Shown: piece after piece, positions 1 through 10,485 of the stretch | Position numbering within the stretch: the stretch's first letter is position 1 | How the letters are laid out: every line of letters begins with the position of its first letter | Assembly (NCBI GenBank): GCA_012274445.1 | Contig: JAAROD010000080.1 | Location: 620,001 to 684,000, forward strand | Source of the DNA: Sclerotiophoma versabilis | Taxonomy: Eukaryota; Ascomycota; Dothideomycetes; Pleosporales; Didymellaceae | Length of the DNA stretch: 64,000 nt | Reading direction: 5' to 3' | Program-made: the position numbers and the translations under genes | Notes under the pieces: model-generated | Database searches by the model: none | Told to the model about the DNA's origin: nothing | The model's input: the letters and a program-made list of their open reading frames with translations, nothing else

Positions 1-646
1 GTGGTACGGTGATGGCTTTGATGTGTTACACTTGCATGAGCCACCAGAACAAGTTCCAATCCTATTTGCGAGTAGCAACGCACTCGAGACGAAGCAAGTC
101 CGGCTCGCGCTCTTGGAAGGCAAAATCAACCACCAGCTCCTCGAAGCACCAGGGCTCGACAAAGAACTCGGTGCGGGACAAATACTTATGTTCCGTGATA
201 ACGACACACAATTCACTGAGATCGAAGGCCTGTCGTCGATACTGCATTATCTTGATCGCTACCATTCTTTCTGTGTGGACAAACCGGTCACAGCTGCATC
301 ATACGCGTTGCTTGCTTTTCTTGCCCAAAGGCTGAATTTCTTTAGTAATCGTACTCCAAAACCAGCGCCACCGAGATCAGAAACTGAGATGTCGGACCTT
401 AGAGTTACACTACACGTACTGTCCGAACGACTGAGAGATCATGGCGGCCCGTTCATTGCAGGGAGGCGGTTTAGTATTGCGGACTGTGTTGTCTGGCCGG
501 TTCTGGATGAGTGCATCGAGAGCTGGTTGGATTGGGATGAGTCGGAATGGTCAGGATTGGCGGAGTACTACAGGTTGACCTGGAAGAAGAAAGCCTGCTT
601 GAAGAAGCTGAGGGCGGAGTTGCCTGTGACAAAGACGGAGGCATGA
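1..646 (+). CDS. Glutathione S-transferase-like protein, 5' end outside window
   Basis: The frame is open from the left edge, so the true start lies upstream; the first candidate inside (base 23) is GTG, not ATG. The visible 210 or so residues fit a GST fold: a thioredoxin-like N-terminal part (FASSNALETKQVRLALLE, then a segment ending SSILHYLDRY, the usual glutathione-binding end of that domain) followed by an all-alpha C-terminal domain with GGPFIAGRRFSIADCVVWP, which matches the N-capping box region of GST C-terminal domains. A role in glutathione conjugation or redox chemistry is inferred from family only; the catalytic Ser/Cys/Tyr cannot be assigned without the N terminus. It ends at TGA, about 320 bp before the U1-C gene on the same strand. 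Confidence 0.7.
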   Translation, partial: WYGDGFDVLHLHEPPEQVPILFASSNALETKQVRLALLEGKINHQLLEAPGLDKELGAGQILMFRDNDTQFTEIEGLSSILHYLDRYHSFCVDKPVTAASYALLAFLAQRLNFFSNRTPKPAPPRSETEMSDLRVTLHVLSERLRDHGGPFIAGRRFSIADCVVWPVLDECIESWLDWDESEWSGLAEYYRLTWKKKACLKKLRAELPVTKTEA

Positions 647-965
647 TGTGGAGACGGGAACTGTTTGCAATTGTTCTCACATAGTCGGCTGGTTCATGTC
701 TTCCTTGTAGCACCTACTATCTTGTCCCGCATGAATTACCATGTGCATTTGCAAGTCTTGTGCGGTGACCACCTTCACGTGCACCTTGCTGCTGCCTATA
801 CTTTGATGCCAAGAAGTCGGTCGGCATCGTGAAGTGCCGACATGCTCAGATTCTCGAGCTCTAGAGCATCTCCACCCCGAAGCTTCGCGACGCGCCGCAC
901 GCATCTCTCGCACACCAACACACGCCAGATAACCCCTATTCCTTCTTGGAACCACAATCGCGACA

Positions 966-1671
966 ATGCCGAAGTTCTTCTGCGATTACTGCGATGTCTA
1001 CCTCACGCACGACAGTATGAGTGTGCGCAAAGCGCACAACAGCGGTCGCAACCACCTGCGCAACGTTCAGGCCTATTACGAGCAAATTTCGAGCGAACAG
1101 ACACAACAAGTTATCAACAGTATCACGGATGCGTACAGTGCGGAAGGCCAGGCAAATCCATTGTATGCCGCGAATCTAAGTGGAGGATTTCCAGGAGGGC
1201 CAATGGCTCCACCCATGGGCATGGGGGGGCCGATGGGGATGCCAATGCCCGGTGGATTTCCGCCGCCAGGTGAGTCCGATTGCTAGGCACTGGGCGAAAA
1301 AGTGCTGACGAGAAACAGGAATGCCAGGAATGCCACCGCCATTCATGCAGGGCGGACGAGGTGGCCGTAAGTCAAGATGTGAAATATCCCAGTTACTTAA
1401 CTGATCTTGTACAGCACCTAACATGCCTCCAAACATGCCGCCTTTCCCTCCGAACGGCATGCCACCAATGCCTGGCGGCATGCCTCCATTCCCACCACCC
1501 AATATGGCCGGCGGACCGCCGAACATGGCTGGAGGGCCACCAAACATGCCATTCCCATTTCCTCCACCGAACACAGCGGGCTCGCCACCAGGCGGCATGC
1601 CGTTCCCACCACCAGGCGGTATGGGCAATATGCCGCCACAGCGCTTCCCTCCCGGCCCACCTGGACGCTAG
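966..1671 (+). CDS. YHC1: U1 small nuclear ribonucleoprotein C (U1-C)
   Basis: Three exons, 966-1269, 1319-1366 and 1415-1671, give 202 aa; both introns (49 and 48 nt) have GTGAGT/GTAAGT donors and CAG acceptors. The N terminus, MPKFFCDYCDVYLTHDSMSV followed by RKAHNSGRNHLRNV, is the matrin-type C2H2 zinc finger of U1-C, which contacts the U1 snRNA/5' splice site duplex in the U1 snRNP and helps define 5' splice sites in the nucleus. The rest is a low-complexity Pro/Gly/Met tail (repeated PPNM, GGMPP), typical of the family and of about the usual length. The start is fixed by the conserved MPKF. The same frame stays open for 72 codons beyond the TAG stop (separate entry). Confidence 0.95.
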
Positions 1672-1887
1672 GCACATCCTGATGTGAACATGGGAGGAAT
1701 GAAATCCACGACACCAAACGACTACTTCGCAGGCCAGAAGCGCAAGCGCGAAGACTCGGATATACCCAGCATGCGAGGAGGTGGGGGCAGAGAGTGGAGT
1801 GGTTCTGCAGCTGCCACAGGAGCAAATGCAGCTATATTGCCGAAGAAGTTGAAGATAGAGCTGGCAGCTCCAGCAGAGTGGATCTGA
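1672..1887 (+). other. In-frame open extension after the U1-C stop codon
   Basis: After the TAG at 1669-1671 the U1-C frame continues 71 sense codons to TGA at 1885-1887, with a coding-like composition: MGGMKSTT, then YFAGQKRKREDSDIPS (a basic NLS-like KRKR) and an Ala/Gly-rich stretch. It may be readthrough product, an old C terminus cut off by a nonsense change, or chance in the 3' UTR. No intron that removes the TAG and keeps frame was found. The rest of the gap up to 2021 is probably the two facing 3' ends. Confidence 0.3.
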
Positions 1888-2021
1888 ATGTTAGACTGCA
1901 GTATACTGTACGTCTGCAAGTTTCATCCGGTAGGTTGTACTTATGGTGGTACAGCAGTGCGCAGACCATCAAGTTATTCAAAGAACGAATAATCGTTTAC
2001 TAGACAATTGCAATGATTTTA

Positions 2022-2975
2022 TTACTGCTCGAAAATCTTCCTTGCGTACGTTTCCACATCCATCATTTTTATCCCCAACTGATAGTTCACCGTCCTCTCC
2101 TTCTCCCACCACACTCCATGTCCAGCAAACACCAATCTATACCTTTTAATGCCATCTTCCGGGTCCTTCCTTAGTCCCTCAGTTAGATGTTTGATACTCC
2201 ACGCCTCCCTTACAACGTTGCGCCCGGCCACCCTCTCCACGATATCCACTAGGTCCTTGTACCTCACTGAATCGCCCGCGACGTACAAGACCTTATTCTC
2301 AGCCTCCATATCGCCCGCCAGAATCCTTCTAACCACCCTCCCGATATCCGCCACATCCGTGACGGCAAATCCATGCTCCCAGTCCTTCAAACACCGCACC
2401 GTGACCTCTCCCCCTTTCTCATCTTTCTGTGACCTCTCGACTATACCCCAAAACGGCTCAAACAAGAAAGTCATGAAAATTCCTGTACTAACGATGGTCC
2501 ATGCAACGTTGCTGGACTCTGCTTCGTCGCGTAAGAGGTCGCGGACGCGCTTTTGCTCACCAAATAGCGGCATCAGCCCGTTGCCGTCCAGAGTGACATC
2601 GTAGTCCACGCCCCACTGCCAAGGGAAGAACCACAGCTTGCTGTCACCTCTCTGCTTCCTCAATTTGCCTGCTTCGAGGACCTCGTTGGCGAGTTTGATA
2701 ACACTGCCTAGCGTGGAAGTGAAGCCTGTTGCGCTGATGATTGTTGTATAATGGCTGAACGTTTCTATGAGAGAAGCGGAAGATGAGTTCAGGTCTAATG
2801 CGATGAGAGAGATAGTAGGTGAGGAGAGAGAGGAGTATTTCTGCGGCGAGCGGATGCCGATGGTTATCTGGGTGTTGGGTAGAGAGGAGATGTGGTGGAG
2901 GATGGCTGTGCCAAGTTCGCCGGCACCGAGGAGTAGGATCTTAGTCGCTTCCTTGCTAATAGGAGGAGGTAGCAT
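2022..2975 (-). CDS. NmrA/isoflavone reductase-like NAD(P)-binding protein
   Basis: A single exon of 317 aa. The start is placed at the ATG of 2973-2975 (MLPPPISKEATKILLLGAGELGTAI), because the frame upstream only offers a GTG. ILLLGAGELGTAILHHI is a GxGxxG-type Rossmann nucleotide-binding motif at about residues 13-30, preceding a short-chain/atypical reductase fold of the NmrA and phenylcoumaran-benzylic-ether-reductase type: a variable IRSPQKYSS segment that would set NADP/NAD preference, then WFFPWQWGVDYD and TIVSTGIFM, which are common in fungal members. The substrate cannot be inferred; NmrA-like members may instead act as redox sensors. It is convergent with U1-C and has no clear pathway neighbour. 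Confidence 0.75.
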   Translation of the reverse strand: MLPPPISKEATKILLLGAGELGTAILHHISSLPNTQITIGIRSPQKYSSLSSPTISLIALDLNSSSASLIETFSHYTTIISATGFTSTLGSVIKLANEVLEAGKLRKQRGDSKLWFFPWQWGVDYDVTLDGNGLMPLFGEQKRVRDLLRDEAESSNVAWTIVSTGIFMTFLFEPFWGIVERSQKDEKGGEVTVRCLKDWEHGFAVTDVADIGRVVRRILAGDMEAENKVLYVAGDSVRYKDLVDIVERVAGRNVVREAWSIKHLTEGLRKDPEDGIKRYRLVFAGHGVWWEKERTVNYQLGIKMMDVETYARKIFEQ

Positions 2976-3728
2976 GGTGGGCAGATTGTGTGTAAGAATA
3001 CCCTGGTGGACTTGGTTAGGCAAATAAGCAGAGTTCGAGGTCACAGTGAAGAGGGAACAGGATTCGTCCGCTCGGGCTCGCAGCTGTTATATGTTGGTCT
3101 AGAGGTCTTCAGGATTCAGTATATGTCAATCTTATAAAGAAGCAGGTTTGAGTGTTAGGTATTCTATCCAGTTCCATGCAGTGGTTGCTGGTACGGAGTT
3201 AAGCAGCCGAGAAACGGAGATATATTGGAATTGAGGATGTGCAAATTTGGTGACAGTGCAGACATCGAAAAACGCTCTGCACGTGCAATTTTGAACATGT
3301 TAATTTCACCAATCTGTCTACTTAGCTTGCAATCACCTGACATTCATCTTGTGAAGGTGCATGCAATTGCCTTGCCGCCTACAGAAGTATGGCCTCCCTC
3401 TCATGGGTGTGCCTCGAGTCAGACAAGACAAGAAAGACTTTCCACGCCTCGATGTGCCTGGTGTTTAGAGTGAGAGAATCTCATAACATCATCTAGGGTT
3501 TCGAGAAATTCACGGGTTTTTGATTCGAGACCTGACGTTCAAGTGCTAAATACATCATTTGCCTTTATTTTTGCCAAGCGCTCGCCTGCGACCCTCGAAG
3601 CGGCTAGGCTGGTGCACGGGCTATTTGCATGCCCACAGCGCAAGAGCGACCCCGTCAATTCAATTTCTTGCTCGCGACTTACGACAACCATCACCGTCGA
3701 CTCCCCTCTCAAGCCACATAACGCAATC
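2976..3728. promoter_or_regulatory. Intergenic region between divergent NmrA-like and RACK1 genes
   Basis: About 750 bp with no credible gene. It should hold the promoters and 5' leaders of both flanking, divergently transcribed genes. I see no clear TATA box or repeated operator. Confidence 0.45.
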
Positions 3729-5065
3729 ATGGCCGAGCAGTTGGTTCTCCGTGGCACCCTTGAGGGCCACTCTGGCTGGGTTACCTCCCTCGCTACCTCT
3801 CTCGAGAAGTGCGTTTAGAATTCTGGATACCGCGATATACAGTGCGCGGCTGCATGCGACAGAACATGTACTAACGTCGGCCAGCCCCAACATGCTCCTG
3901 TCCGGTTCTCGCGACAAGACGCTGATCATCTGGAACCTCACCCGCGACGAGACCTCGTACGGTTACCCCAAGAGGAGCCTCCACGGCCACTCCCACATCG
4001 TGTCCGACTGCGTACGTACACCCATAAAGGCGCATGGCAGCAGTTGGCGGCAGCAATGGCAGCAACAGCAGCAGCGCAGCAATTGGCGAATTGGCAGCTG
4101 AGAAGGTGCGACTGAGCTGACATGCTGCACAGGTTATCTCCTCTGACGGTGCCTACGCTCTCTCCTCGTCCTGGGACAAGACGCTCCGCCTCTGGGAGCT
4201 CTCCACCGGTGTCACCACCCGCCGCTTCGTCGGCCACACCAACGACGTTCTGTCCGTGTCCTTCTCTGCCGACAACCGCCAGATCGTCTCCGGCTCGCGC
4301 GACCGCACGATCAAGCTCTGGAACACCCTCGGTGACTGCAAGTACACCATCACCGACAAGGGCCACACCGAGTGGGTTTCCTGCGTCAGGTTCTCGCCCA
4401 ACCCCCAGAACCCCGTCATTGTCTCCGCTGGTTGGGACAAGCTCGTCAAGGTGCGTACAATTCCCTGCATAAGCACAGTTTCGCGATTTGCTTTTATGAT
4501 GATTTGGTAAAAAAGTATTTGCTACTTCAGAGCCGCCATCTACGGCTATGAGAACAACACTCACCTCTGTACTGATTTTGCAACCTGCAACCAGTTGAAT
4601 TTTGGAGTTTGCAGCCAGCAGTCGCTGACATGACCACAGGTTTGGGAGCTTGCTTCTTGCCGTATCCAGACCGACCACATCGGCCACACTGGCTACATCA
4701 ACACCGTCACCATCTCCCCCGATGGCTCGCTCTGCGCCTCCGGTGGCAAGGACGGAACCACTATGCTCTGGGACCTGAACGAGTCCAAGCACCTGTACTC
4801 TCTCACTGCTGGTGACGAGATCCACGCCCTTGTCTTCTCGCCCAACCGCTACTGGCTGTGCGCTGCCACCTCCTCCAGCATCATCATCTTCGACCTCGAG
4901 AAGAAGTCCAAGGTCGACGAGCTGAAGCCCGAGTACATGGAGGTTGGCAAGAAGAGCAGGGAGCCCGAGTGTGTCTCCTTGGCCTGGAGCGCCGACGGCC
5001 AGACTCTCTTCGCTGGTTACACCGACAACAAGATCCGCTGCTGGGGTGTCATGTCGAGGGCATAA
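3729..5065 (+). CDS. cpc-2: RACK1/Cpc2 WD40 ribosome-associated scaffold
   Basis: Four exons, 3729-3808, 3885-4011, 4133-4450 and 4640-5065, encode 316 aa, the standard RACK1 length. Seven WD40 blades are readable, with WD/WN ends such as SGSRDKTLIIWNL, SSSWDKTLRLWEL, SGSRDRTIKLWN and SGGKDGTTMLWDL. The N terminus MAEQLVLRGTLEGHSGWV is the family signature and fixes the start. Intron 1 has a canonical CTAAC branch site. RACK1 sits at the head of the 40S ribosomal subunit and docks kinases and translation factors; in fungi (Cpc2, Asc1, Gib2) it affects general amino-acid control, growth and G-protein signalling. Intron 3 (189 nt, 4451-4639) is the longest and carries a C/D snoRNA candidate, as in yeast ASC1. 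Confidence 0.97.
4496..4575 (+). ncRNA. snR24: Intronic C/D box snoRNA, U24/snR24-like
   Basis: Inside RACK1 intron 3. C box ATGATGA at 4496-4502 and D box CTGA at 4572-4575, with TTGC (4488-4491) and GCAA (4580-4583) able to pair outside. Between them lies TATTTGCTACT, which is complementary over 11 nt to the conserved large-subunit rRNA stretch AGTAGCAAATA, the U24/snR24 methylation target region as I remember it. Yeast snR24 is hosted in the ASC1 intron, the orthologous gene. A second U24 guide (CACCAAGATC type) is not evident before the D box. Confidence 0.7.
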
Positions 5066-5432
5066 GTCCTCAGCGTTGAGTCGATGTAGTCGTATTGTAC
5101 TGTGACAAGTACGAGGTAGTTGGCGGGCGCAAATGGGAAAATCACGATTCCACATGTCAATGAGATCTTCTGTAGCTTGCCATGGGATATGAGTGACGCT
5201 CATGATAACGCAGGCGAAAGGCTTTGCAGAGACGGGTTTTGGGCATGATCAATTCCTTTCCGGTATTAGCACTTCCAGGCGCTCAGAGGCAATGAAAATA
5301 TCAAGTCCATCTTCACATCCAGCAGAGCGAAGTGAGCTGTATGAGCATAGTGATTCTTTTGTCAAGTAGGACAACTCTCTTCTTCGACTTCATTTGTATC
5401 CACGATTTCTTACCCATCCTGTTCGTCGTTGC
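5066..5432. other. Convergent 3' intergenic region
   Basis: 367 bp between the RACK1 stop and the stop of the facing isomerase gene. I see only presumed 3' UTRs and no further gene. Confidence 0.5.
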
Positions 5433-6530
5433 TCAGAGTTTCGCAAACTTGACTTTTCGCTTTTGCATTCCGCTCAGCATTGCCTCCTTGACGTCGTCCG
5501 TCTGCAACATTGCTGCGTTCCACACGGCAGTGTAGTTCAGTCCCTCGGCCACCGTCTTGTCACGGCTGTAGTTCAGGATCTCTTTTGTGCCGAGCACAGC
5601 GACGGGGGATTTCGAGGCGATTAGCGAAGCCAGTTCTAAGGCCTGTTGGAGGTGGTTAGCATGACAGTACTGGCTTGACTGAAAGTTGGGGTCGTTGTGG
5701 GGAAGCGAAGTTGGGTTCTTGGAGTACGGACCTCCGTGAGCGCTGCTTCTTTGTCCTTCGCAACGCGGCTCACAAGGCCGACGCGCAGCGCTTCATCTGA
5801 TCCAAACACCCTCGCACTAAGTGCAACATCTTTGATCCAGCTCATGTTCCCCACGGCATGGGGCAACCTGCTCAAGGTACCAATGTCAGCAGCGAGCCCA
5901 ATATCGACCTCTTTCACGCTGAACTTGGTGTCCTGTGTGCTAATGCGCACGTCGCATGACAAACTCATGTCCAGCGCCAGCCCGAAGGATATCCCGTGCA
6001 TCACGCAGATGACGGGCTTTTCGCACTTCTCAAGAGCGGTAATGCAGTCCTGGAACTCAAGGATGTGGCGCCGCAGTCCGTTTGCCTTGCGAGCAGAGTC
6101 GACGGTAGGCGGAGCAAACGTCCCGCCTTCAGAGGCAGCTTGCACGTCCAAGCCGGCTGTGAAGGCACGGCCTGCACCGGAGAAGACTATGGCGCGGATA
6201 TCGGGGTCTACGGAGAGTTTGGAGAAGAGGGCGGAGAGGTTGTGCCACATCCTAGTCTGGTCAGTCTGAGGGAATGCTGAAGGACATGTGAAGATGCATG
6301 TTGGGAGATTTTGATGATCGCAGTTCCAAACACCTGTTGATAGAACAGACAGAGTAATAGTAGGTTGTACAAAGGAAAGAGGGAGGTCGGTCGCATTGAT
6401 GAATAAGACCACGTTGCACTCACACTTCCTTGAAAGCATTCAATTTCTCCGGCCGATTGATCTCGACATGTGCGACATGTTCTGCTGGAAACGAAACCTT
6501 GAAGAACTCGAAGTTGTAAGTTCCTGCCAT
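5433..6530 (-). CDS. Peroxisomal delta(3,5)-delta(2,4)-dienoyl-CoA isomerase-like (crotonase family)
   Basis: Three exons, 6530-6424, 6251-5732 and 5642-5433, give 278 aa. The start ATG precedes GTYNFEFFKVSFPAEHVAHV. Crotonase landmarks are INRPEKLNAF, GAGRAFTAGLDVQAAS (oxyanion-hole region), CVMHGISFGLALDMSLSCDV and FSVKEVDIGLAADIGTLSRL; the acidic residues in KEVDIGLAAD are those placed at the ECH1 active site. The C terminus is FAKL, a PTS1-like AKL tripeptide, so I infer a peroxisomal matrix enzyme shifting double bonds during beta-oxidation of odd-position unsaturated acyl-CoAs. Intron 1 is 172 nt and intron 2 is 89 nt. A plain enoyl-CoA hydratase is the alternative, but SPVAVLGTKEILNYSRD and LNYTAVWNAAMLQ fit the dienoyl isomerase group better. 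Confidence 0.88.
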
Positions 6531-6959
6531 CTCGCCCAAATATCTTGGCTGGTTTTCTACTCTTGCCGCTTTCTGGTTGCCGTATCTAGCTCTTATTTTC
6601 CTGGAAGTTTGTTTTGACACTGTTTTAGCGGCCTGAATTGAGCTATGGTTTAGTGAGGGTAGCAGCTAAAGCTTCGGAACATCGATCGAATGTTGTATGT
6701 TGCTGTTGATGACATGCACGGGCGACTCGTTCGGAGTTGGCGTCGCGTGGGGAAGACTTGATGCCGAGGTATGATCAAAAGTGGTTAGACTGTGCTTGGG
6801 GTATGTCCATAGATTCTCATGTGCAGATGCAACAATTTGCTCTTATCTGATTTGTTTTGTTTATTTACGGTCTTGAGAACCCGGCTCTCTGTAACGTAGT
6901 TCCGTCTATAGGTAGCGTCTTGTAGCCCTCAAGGCGCTCAATCTTTCGCTCAGCAATTG
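6531..6959. other. Intergenic, no gene seen
   Basis: Upstream of the isomerase gene; its promoter is expected here. No convincing ORF was found. The left part may include further decayed sequence of the adjoining RTA1-like relic. Confidence 0.4.
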
Positions 6960-7720
6960 CATTCGGCTCCAACCCGCAACTTTCTGAGAAGAGAAAAAGA
7001 AACCACACGTCAGGGCTCTTAGGCACCAGCTTGTCAGACGTGATCCGAGTTGGACACTAAATAATCTATAATGTTATGACAGGGAACATCAGAGTTGAGT
7101 CGAAGATATACGAGGTTCATTCGTGCTTCAGCAGATATTTATCATTGCGCATCGCATACTCAGCAACACGTAAGATCGACTGGATCATGATCAGCGCAGT
7201 GAAAAGATTAATTTGGAACTTAACCATTGTGGCTGCGAACGGCCCAAAATGATGATCTGAAGCATCAACCAACCAACTACTATACCCTCGTCGGGGTCTC
7301 ATGTTATTGTCGCTCACCATCAAGCCAGCCTCGCCGCCCTGCACCACGAACGAAAGAACGTCTTGGGCAACAAAGGTCTTAGTGAGACGACTCGGCTTGA
7401 CTAAGGAGTGACGTTCACAACGAACTCCGCAGACAATGCGACTACGTTCACGTATAGATCGAGGCGGATATGAGGGTTGGGCCGAGGAGGCTCAACTTGT
7501 CAAGATGTTTTGAATGGTGTAGAGCATGATGCGTCCAGTCTTGATGCGGGCTGATGCTTGAGCGCAGTAGTCCATAAACCCGACTGAAGGGCCGTCAGTA
7601 AGGCCATCTGGAGGACAAATCTTGCAGGCTTACAGGTACAGGATGAACATGATTGCTGCTCGGATTGAGTGAACGTAGTTCCAAAGACAGTAGCCTCCTG
7701 GCAACGGATCAAGGACAACC
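6960..7720 (-). pseudogene. RTA1-like (lipid-translocating exporter family) pseudogene
   Basis: Reading leftward, broken pieces in different frames follow the order of fungal RTA1-like 7-TM proteins: GGYCLWNYVHSIRAAIMFIL, then GFMDYCAQ and YTIQNIL, a frame change to LSLLGPTLISASIY, another to ERHSLVKPSRLTKTF with VAQDVLSFVVQGGEAGLM, then SILRVAEYAMRNDKYLLKHE, a TGA at 7117-7119 where the family usually has Trp, and YIFDSTLMFPVI. The segment between the first and second pieces appears deleted. RTA1-like proteins are plasma-membrane proteins linked to sterol and toxicant stress; this copy cannot make one. It lies just upstream of a Zn2Cys6 regulator resembling sterol-uptake regulators, which may be coincidence. 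Confidence 0.7.
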
Positions 7721-8271
7721 GTTCTGATCGAGGGTATGGTGCAGTGATCTTCAGGTAGTGGAGTGCAACTAGATTATAGGTGTCTGGAAACCTACCTTCG
7801 TACACGGGTACATAAACATGGTGAACTCATTGCAAGACTGCATTACCCAAAAAAAAAGGCTTACTTATCAGTGCTGATGCGGTTGAAACTTCGGAAAATA
7901 GCGAGATACGACGCATAGTTACAAGAAGCCGTACAGTTGCTGGTGCAATGAGCAAAGGTTGTAGTTGATGATCAGATCGCGTTTACCGAAACGGGCTTAT
8001 ACGAATTAACACGATTAGTAATGGCTTAGCGCCAATCAGAGGCGACCCGTATGCACTGACCTTCACACTTCCACCATCTGCACCCATGTTATACGGACGC
8101 TGAATCGATCCAAAATAACTCTGAACCACTCCAGAGACGTCTAAAAATGTAGCGTGCGTCTTTGGCGTGCTCGTATAAGCTTGCGCAAACGCCCCTCGGT
8201 TTCCTTACCCTTACCTCATCTTCGTATCTTCCGGCGTGAATACTTCGTTGCGTTCATACGCATATGCCGAC
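7721..8271. promoter_or_regulatory. Intergenic / upstream of Zn2Cys6 gene
   Basis: About 550 bp with no gene, containing a short A-run near 7850. It should hold the promoter of the transcription factor and the old 5' flank of the RTA1-like relic. Confidence 0.35.
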
Positions 8272-9672
8272 ATGGCTCAACGAAGAACGCACAAGAAATC
8301 AAAACTCGGTTGCCAGGATTGTAAACGACGACACATCAAGGTAAGCAGACCGTCACTTCGTCTGCCCTTGTGCAGTTGCTCCATCATCAGAACAGCAATC
8401 CGAATCTGCCACCAGATCGGAGGCATTAAATCTACACTGCTCTGTTCTGCTGTGGCTAATCTCATACGACTTTAGTGTGATGAAAGACGACCAGCTTGTG
8501 TCAACTGCACGACCACCGAACGTCAATGCGTGTATCTACCCCCGTGCCCTCGTAGGGTTGGGTCAACATCGCCTCGTACTTCAGCCACGGATGTCGGGAT
8601 CAGCTCCGCTGCGACCTCACCTTCCTCGGGATTGTTACCTCCCGTACCTGCAGTGACTACTTCGATGTCCACTCCATCTTCACTCGGAGCATCGCCCATC
8701 GTTACACCAGCTCCATCACTCCAGTACAGCTCTCCCTATTCAAATGTCAACCTACGCCACATGGAGTTGTTGAGCAACTTTATCATTGAGGTTGCTGAGA
8801 GTCTGGATACGAACAATGTGATGGATGTTGGCATGATGAGCTCCGTGATGTCAGTCATATTATCCACGCCCTTCCTTCTGCTTGAGGCCCTTGCGCTCTC
8901 TGCCCTGCATCTCAGCAGGAAAAGGCCCGGGCAGGAAGAAAACTACCACTCAGAGGCAACCTCGCTGCAGATCGAAGCCTTGATATCGTTTGACGAACAG
9001 CTCGGAAGAATCGACAGCCAGAATTGTGAGGCTATGCTATTATTTGCAACTTTACTGGGCATGCATTCACTTGGAGAGGCAGTCACGACTTCGATGAACA
9101 ACCCAGACGGCTTCCTCGACAGCTTCGTCACATATCTAAATCTTCATCGTGGAGTCCAGACTGTTACCTCTCAAGCTTGGGCAATGTTGCTGCAATCGAA
9201 TATTTCTCCTATACTGCATCACGCTTCCAGCCAATTGGAGCTTGCAGAGTTGCATGATCCCGAACAAGCGGTCTTTGTGACAAAAGAATTGAACCGCTTG
9301 CTGGATCACAGCGACATGACTGCGGAGAGCAATGCAGCTTGTCGCGACGCGGTCTCCAGACTGAAGCTGGTCTATCAGGCCGAGTACTTGGAAACACAAT
9401 CCATCGAGACGCAACAGCACTCTTCCGGCATGATCTGGGTCTGGCCAGTCCTTCTGTCCGGCGTTTATACAAATCTAGTACAGAAGCGTCAGCCAGAAGC
9501 GCTGATAATCCTCTGTTACTTTGCTGTACTCCTGCATCGGCGCCGTAGCCTTTGGTTTGTGGATGTTGCAGGCCGACTACTAATAGAGTCGGTTACGAAG
9601 GCACTAGGATCTTATTGGAGGCACTGGCTGGACTGGCCTAATAACGTCACCGACAAGAATTCCATACCTTGA
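8272..9672 (+). CDS. Zn(II)2Cys6 transcription factor
   Basis: Two exons, 8272-8340 and 8476-9672, make 421 aa; the 135-nt intron splits the zinc cluster, a common position. Joined, the cluster reads CQDCKRRHIKC then DERRPACVNCTTTERQC, spaced C-x2-C-x6-C-x6-C-x2-C-x6-C, which binds two zinc ions and contacts DNA. A Ser/Thr/Pro linker follows, then a helical region from HMELLSNFIIEVAESL to a C terminus with FVDVAGRLLIESV, like the C-terminal domain of the Upc2/sterol-uptake-control group. The ATG at 8272 gives the basic leader MAQRRTHKKSKLG; the frame upstream offers only a GTG. The target genes are unknown. Confidence 0.9.
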
Positions 9673-10397
9673 CTCTGCTAAGAGGATGCATGTTATGGAT
9701 CCGAACAGCACTTACGTGTCTGCCTCGCGAATCCAATCAGCCATTCTTGCCCTCCCCGCAACAAATATTACGAACTCTATCCGCGGATCCTCTATACGAC
9801 GTATAACCTCAGTATTGGACACGGGTGCTTAATAATATCCTTTCTGGTTACTGGACTCCCTACGAGCGTAGAAAAATGAAGTCATGATATACATCAAGCC
9901 GTTCGCCATACCAAACATTCTCCGGGTTGGCTCTCCCCTCACATTGCTCTCGCCAAGGGAGCCGAAGACCATCACAAATGGAAAAATACTACAACTTCAA
10001 GCATCGATGACTTGTTAGCTTGTTTTGAAGGCCCCTGCCTTGCTCACTGCTCTGGCGGCAATGGAAAGTCAGCCAACATGAATTTGCCAAGCACTGGTAA
10101 ACGCGACTGGCACATAGCACCAGTACGTGCTCTGCCCGTACCTAGAGTAAGCAAGACTAAAATAGGAGGGCTTGAATGTTGCAGAGCTGCATTCGTGGGC
10201 ATGTGCATGATGAGGGAGTTGCGCTCATGACTCACGAACCAGAAAATTTTCTTTCACGCACTACAACTGAACATAAACTTGGTTCTCTGAACGTCACCAA
10301 GACCACGCGATTTCCAGGAGTTTAATTGCTGAAATGCGGTATTTGTGTAGTTATAATTACAGTGTAACACGCCTTACTTTCCATTAAATTGGATAAA
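9673..10397. other. Intergenic, no gene seen
   Basis: About 725 bp between the transcription factor and the tRNA gene. Only short unsupported frames are present on either strand. Confidence 0.4.
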
Positions 10398-10469
10398 AGC
10401 TGAGTGGCGCAGCGGAAGCGCGCCGGGCTCATAACCCGGAGGACACTGGATCGAAACCAGTCTCAGCTA
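10398..10469 (+). tRNA. tRNA-iMet: Initiator tRNA-Met (CAT)
   Basis: 72 nt, intronless. The acceptor stem AGCTGAG pairs with CTCAGCT plus discriminator A; D arm GCGC/GCGC; anticodon arm CCGGG-CTCATAA-CCCGG; T arm ACTGG-ATCGAAA-CCAGT. The A1:U72 pair and the ATCGAAA T loop (A rather than T at position 54) are eukaryotic initiator features and separate it from elongator tRNA-Met. It decodes the start AUG in the 43S complex. Confidence 0.93.
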
Positions 10470-10478
10470 TTCATATCA

Positions 10479-10485
10479 TTTTTTT
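10479..10485 (+). terminator. RNA polymerase III terminator of the initiator tRNA
   Basis: A run of seven T starting 10 nt after the tRNA 3' end, the usual Pol III stop signal. Confidence 0.75.
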
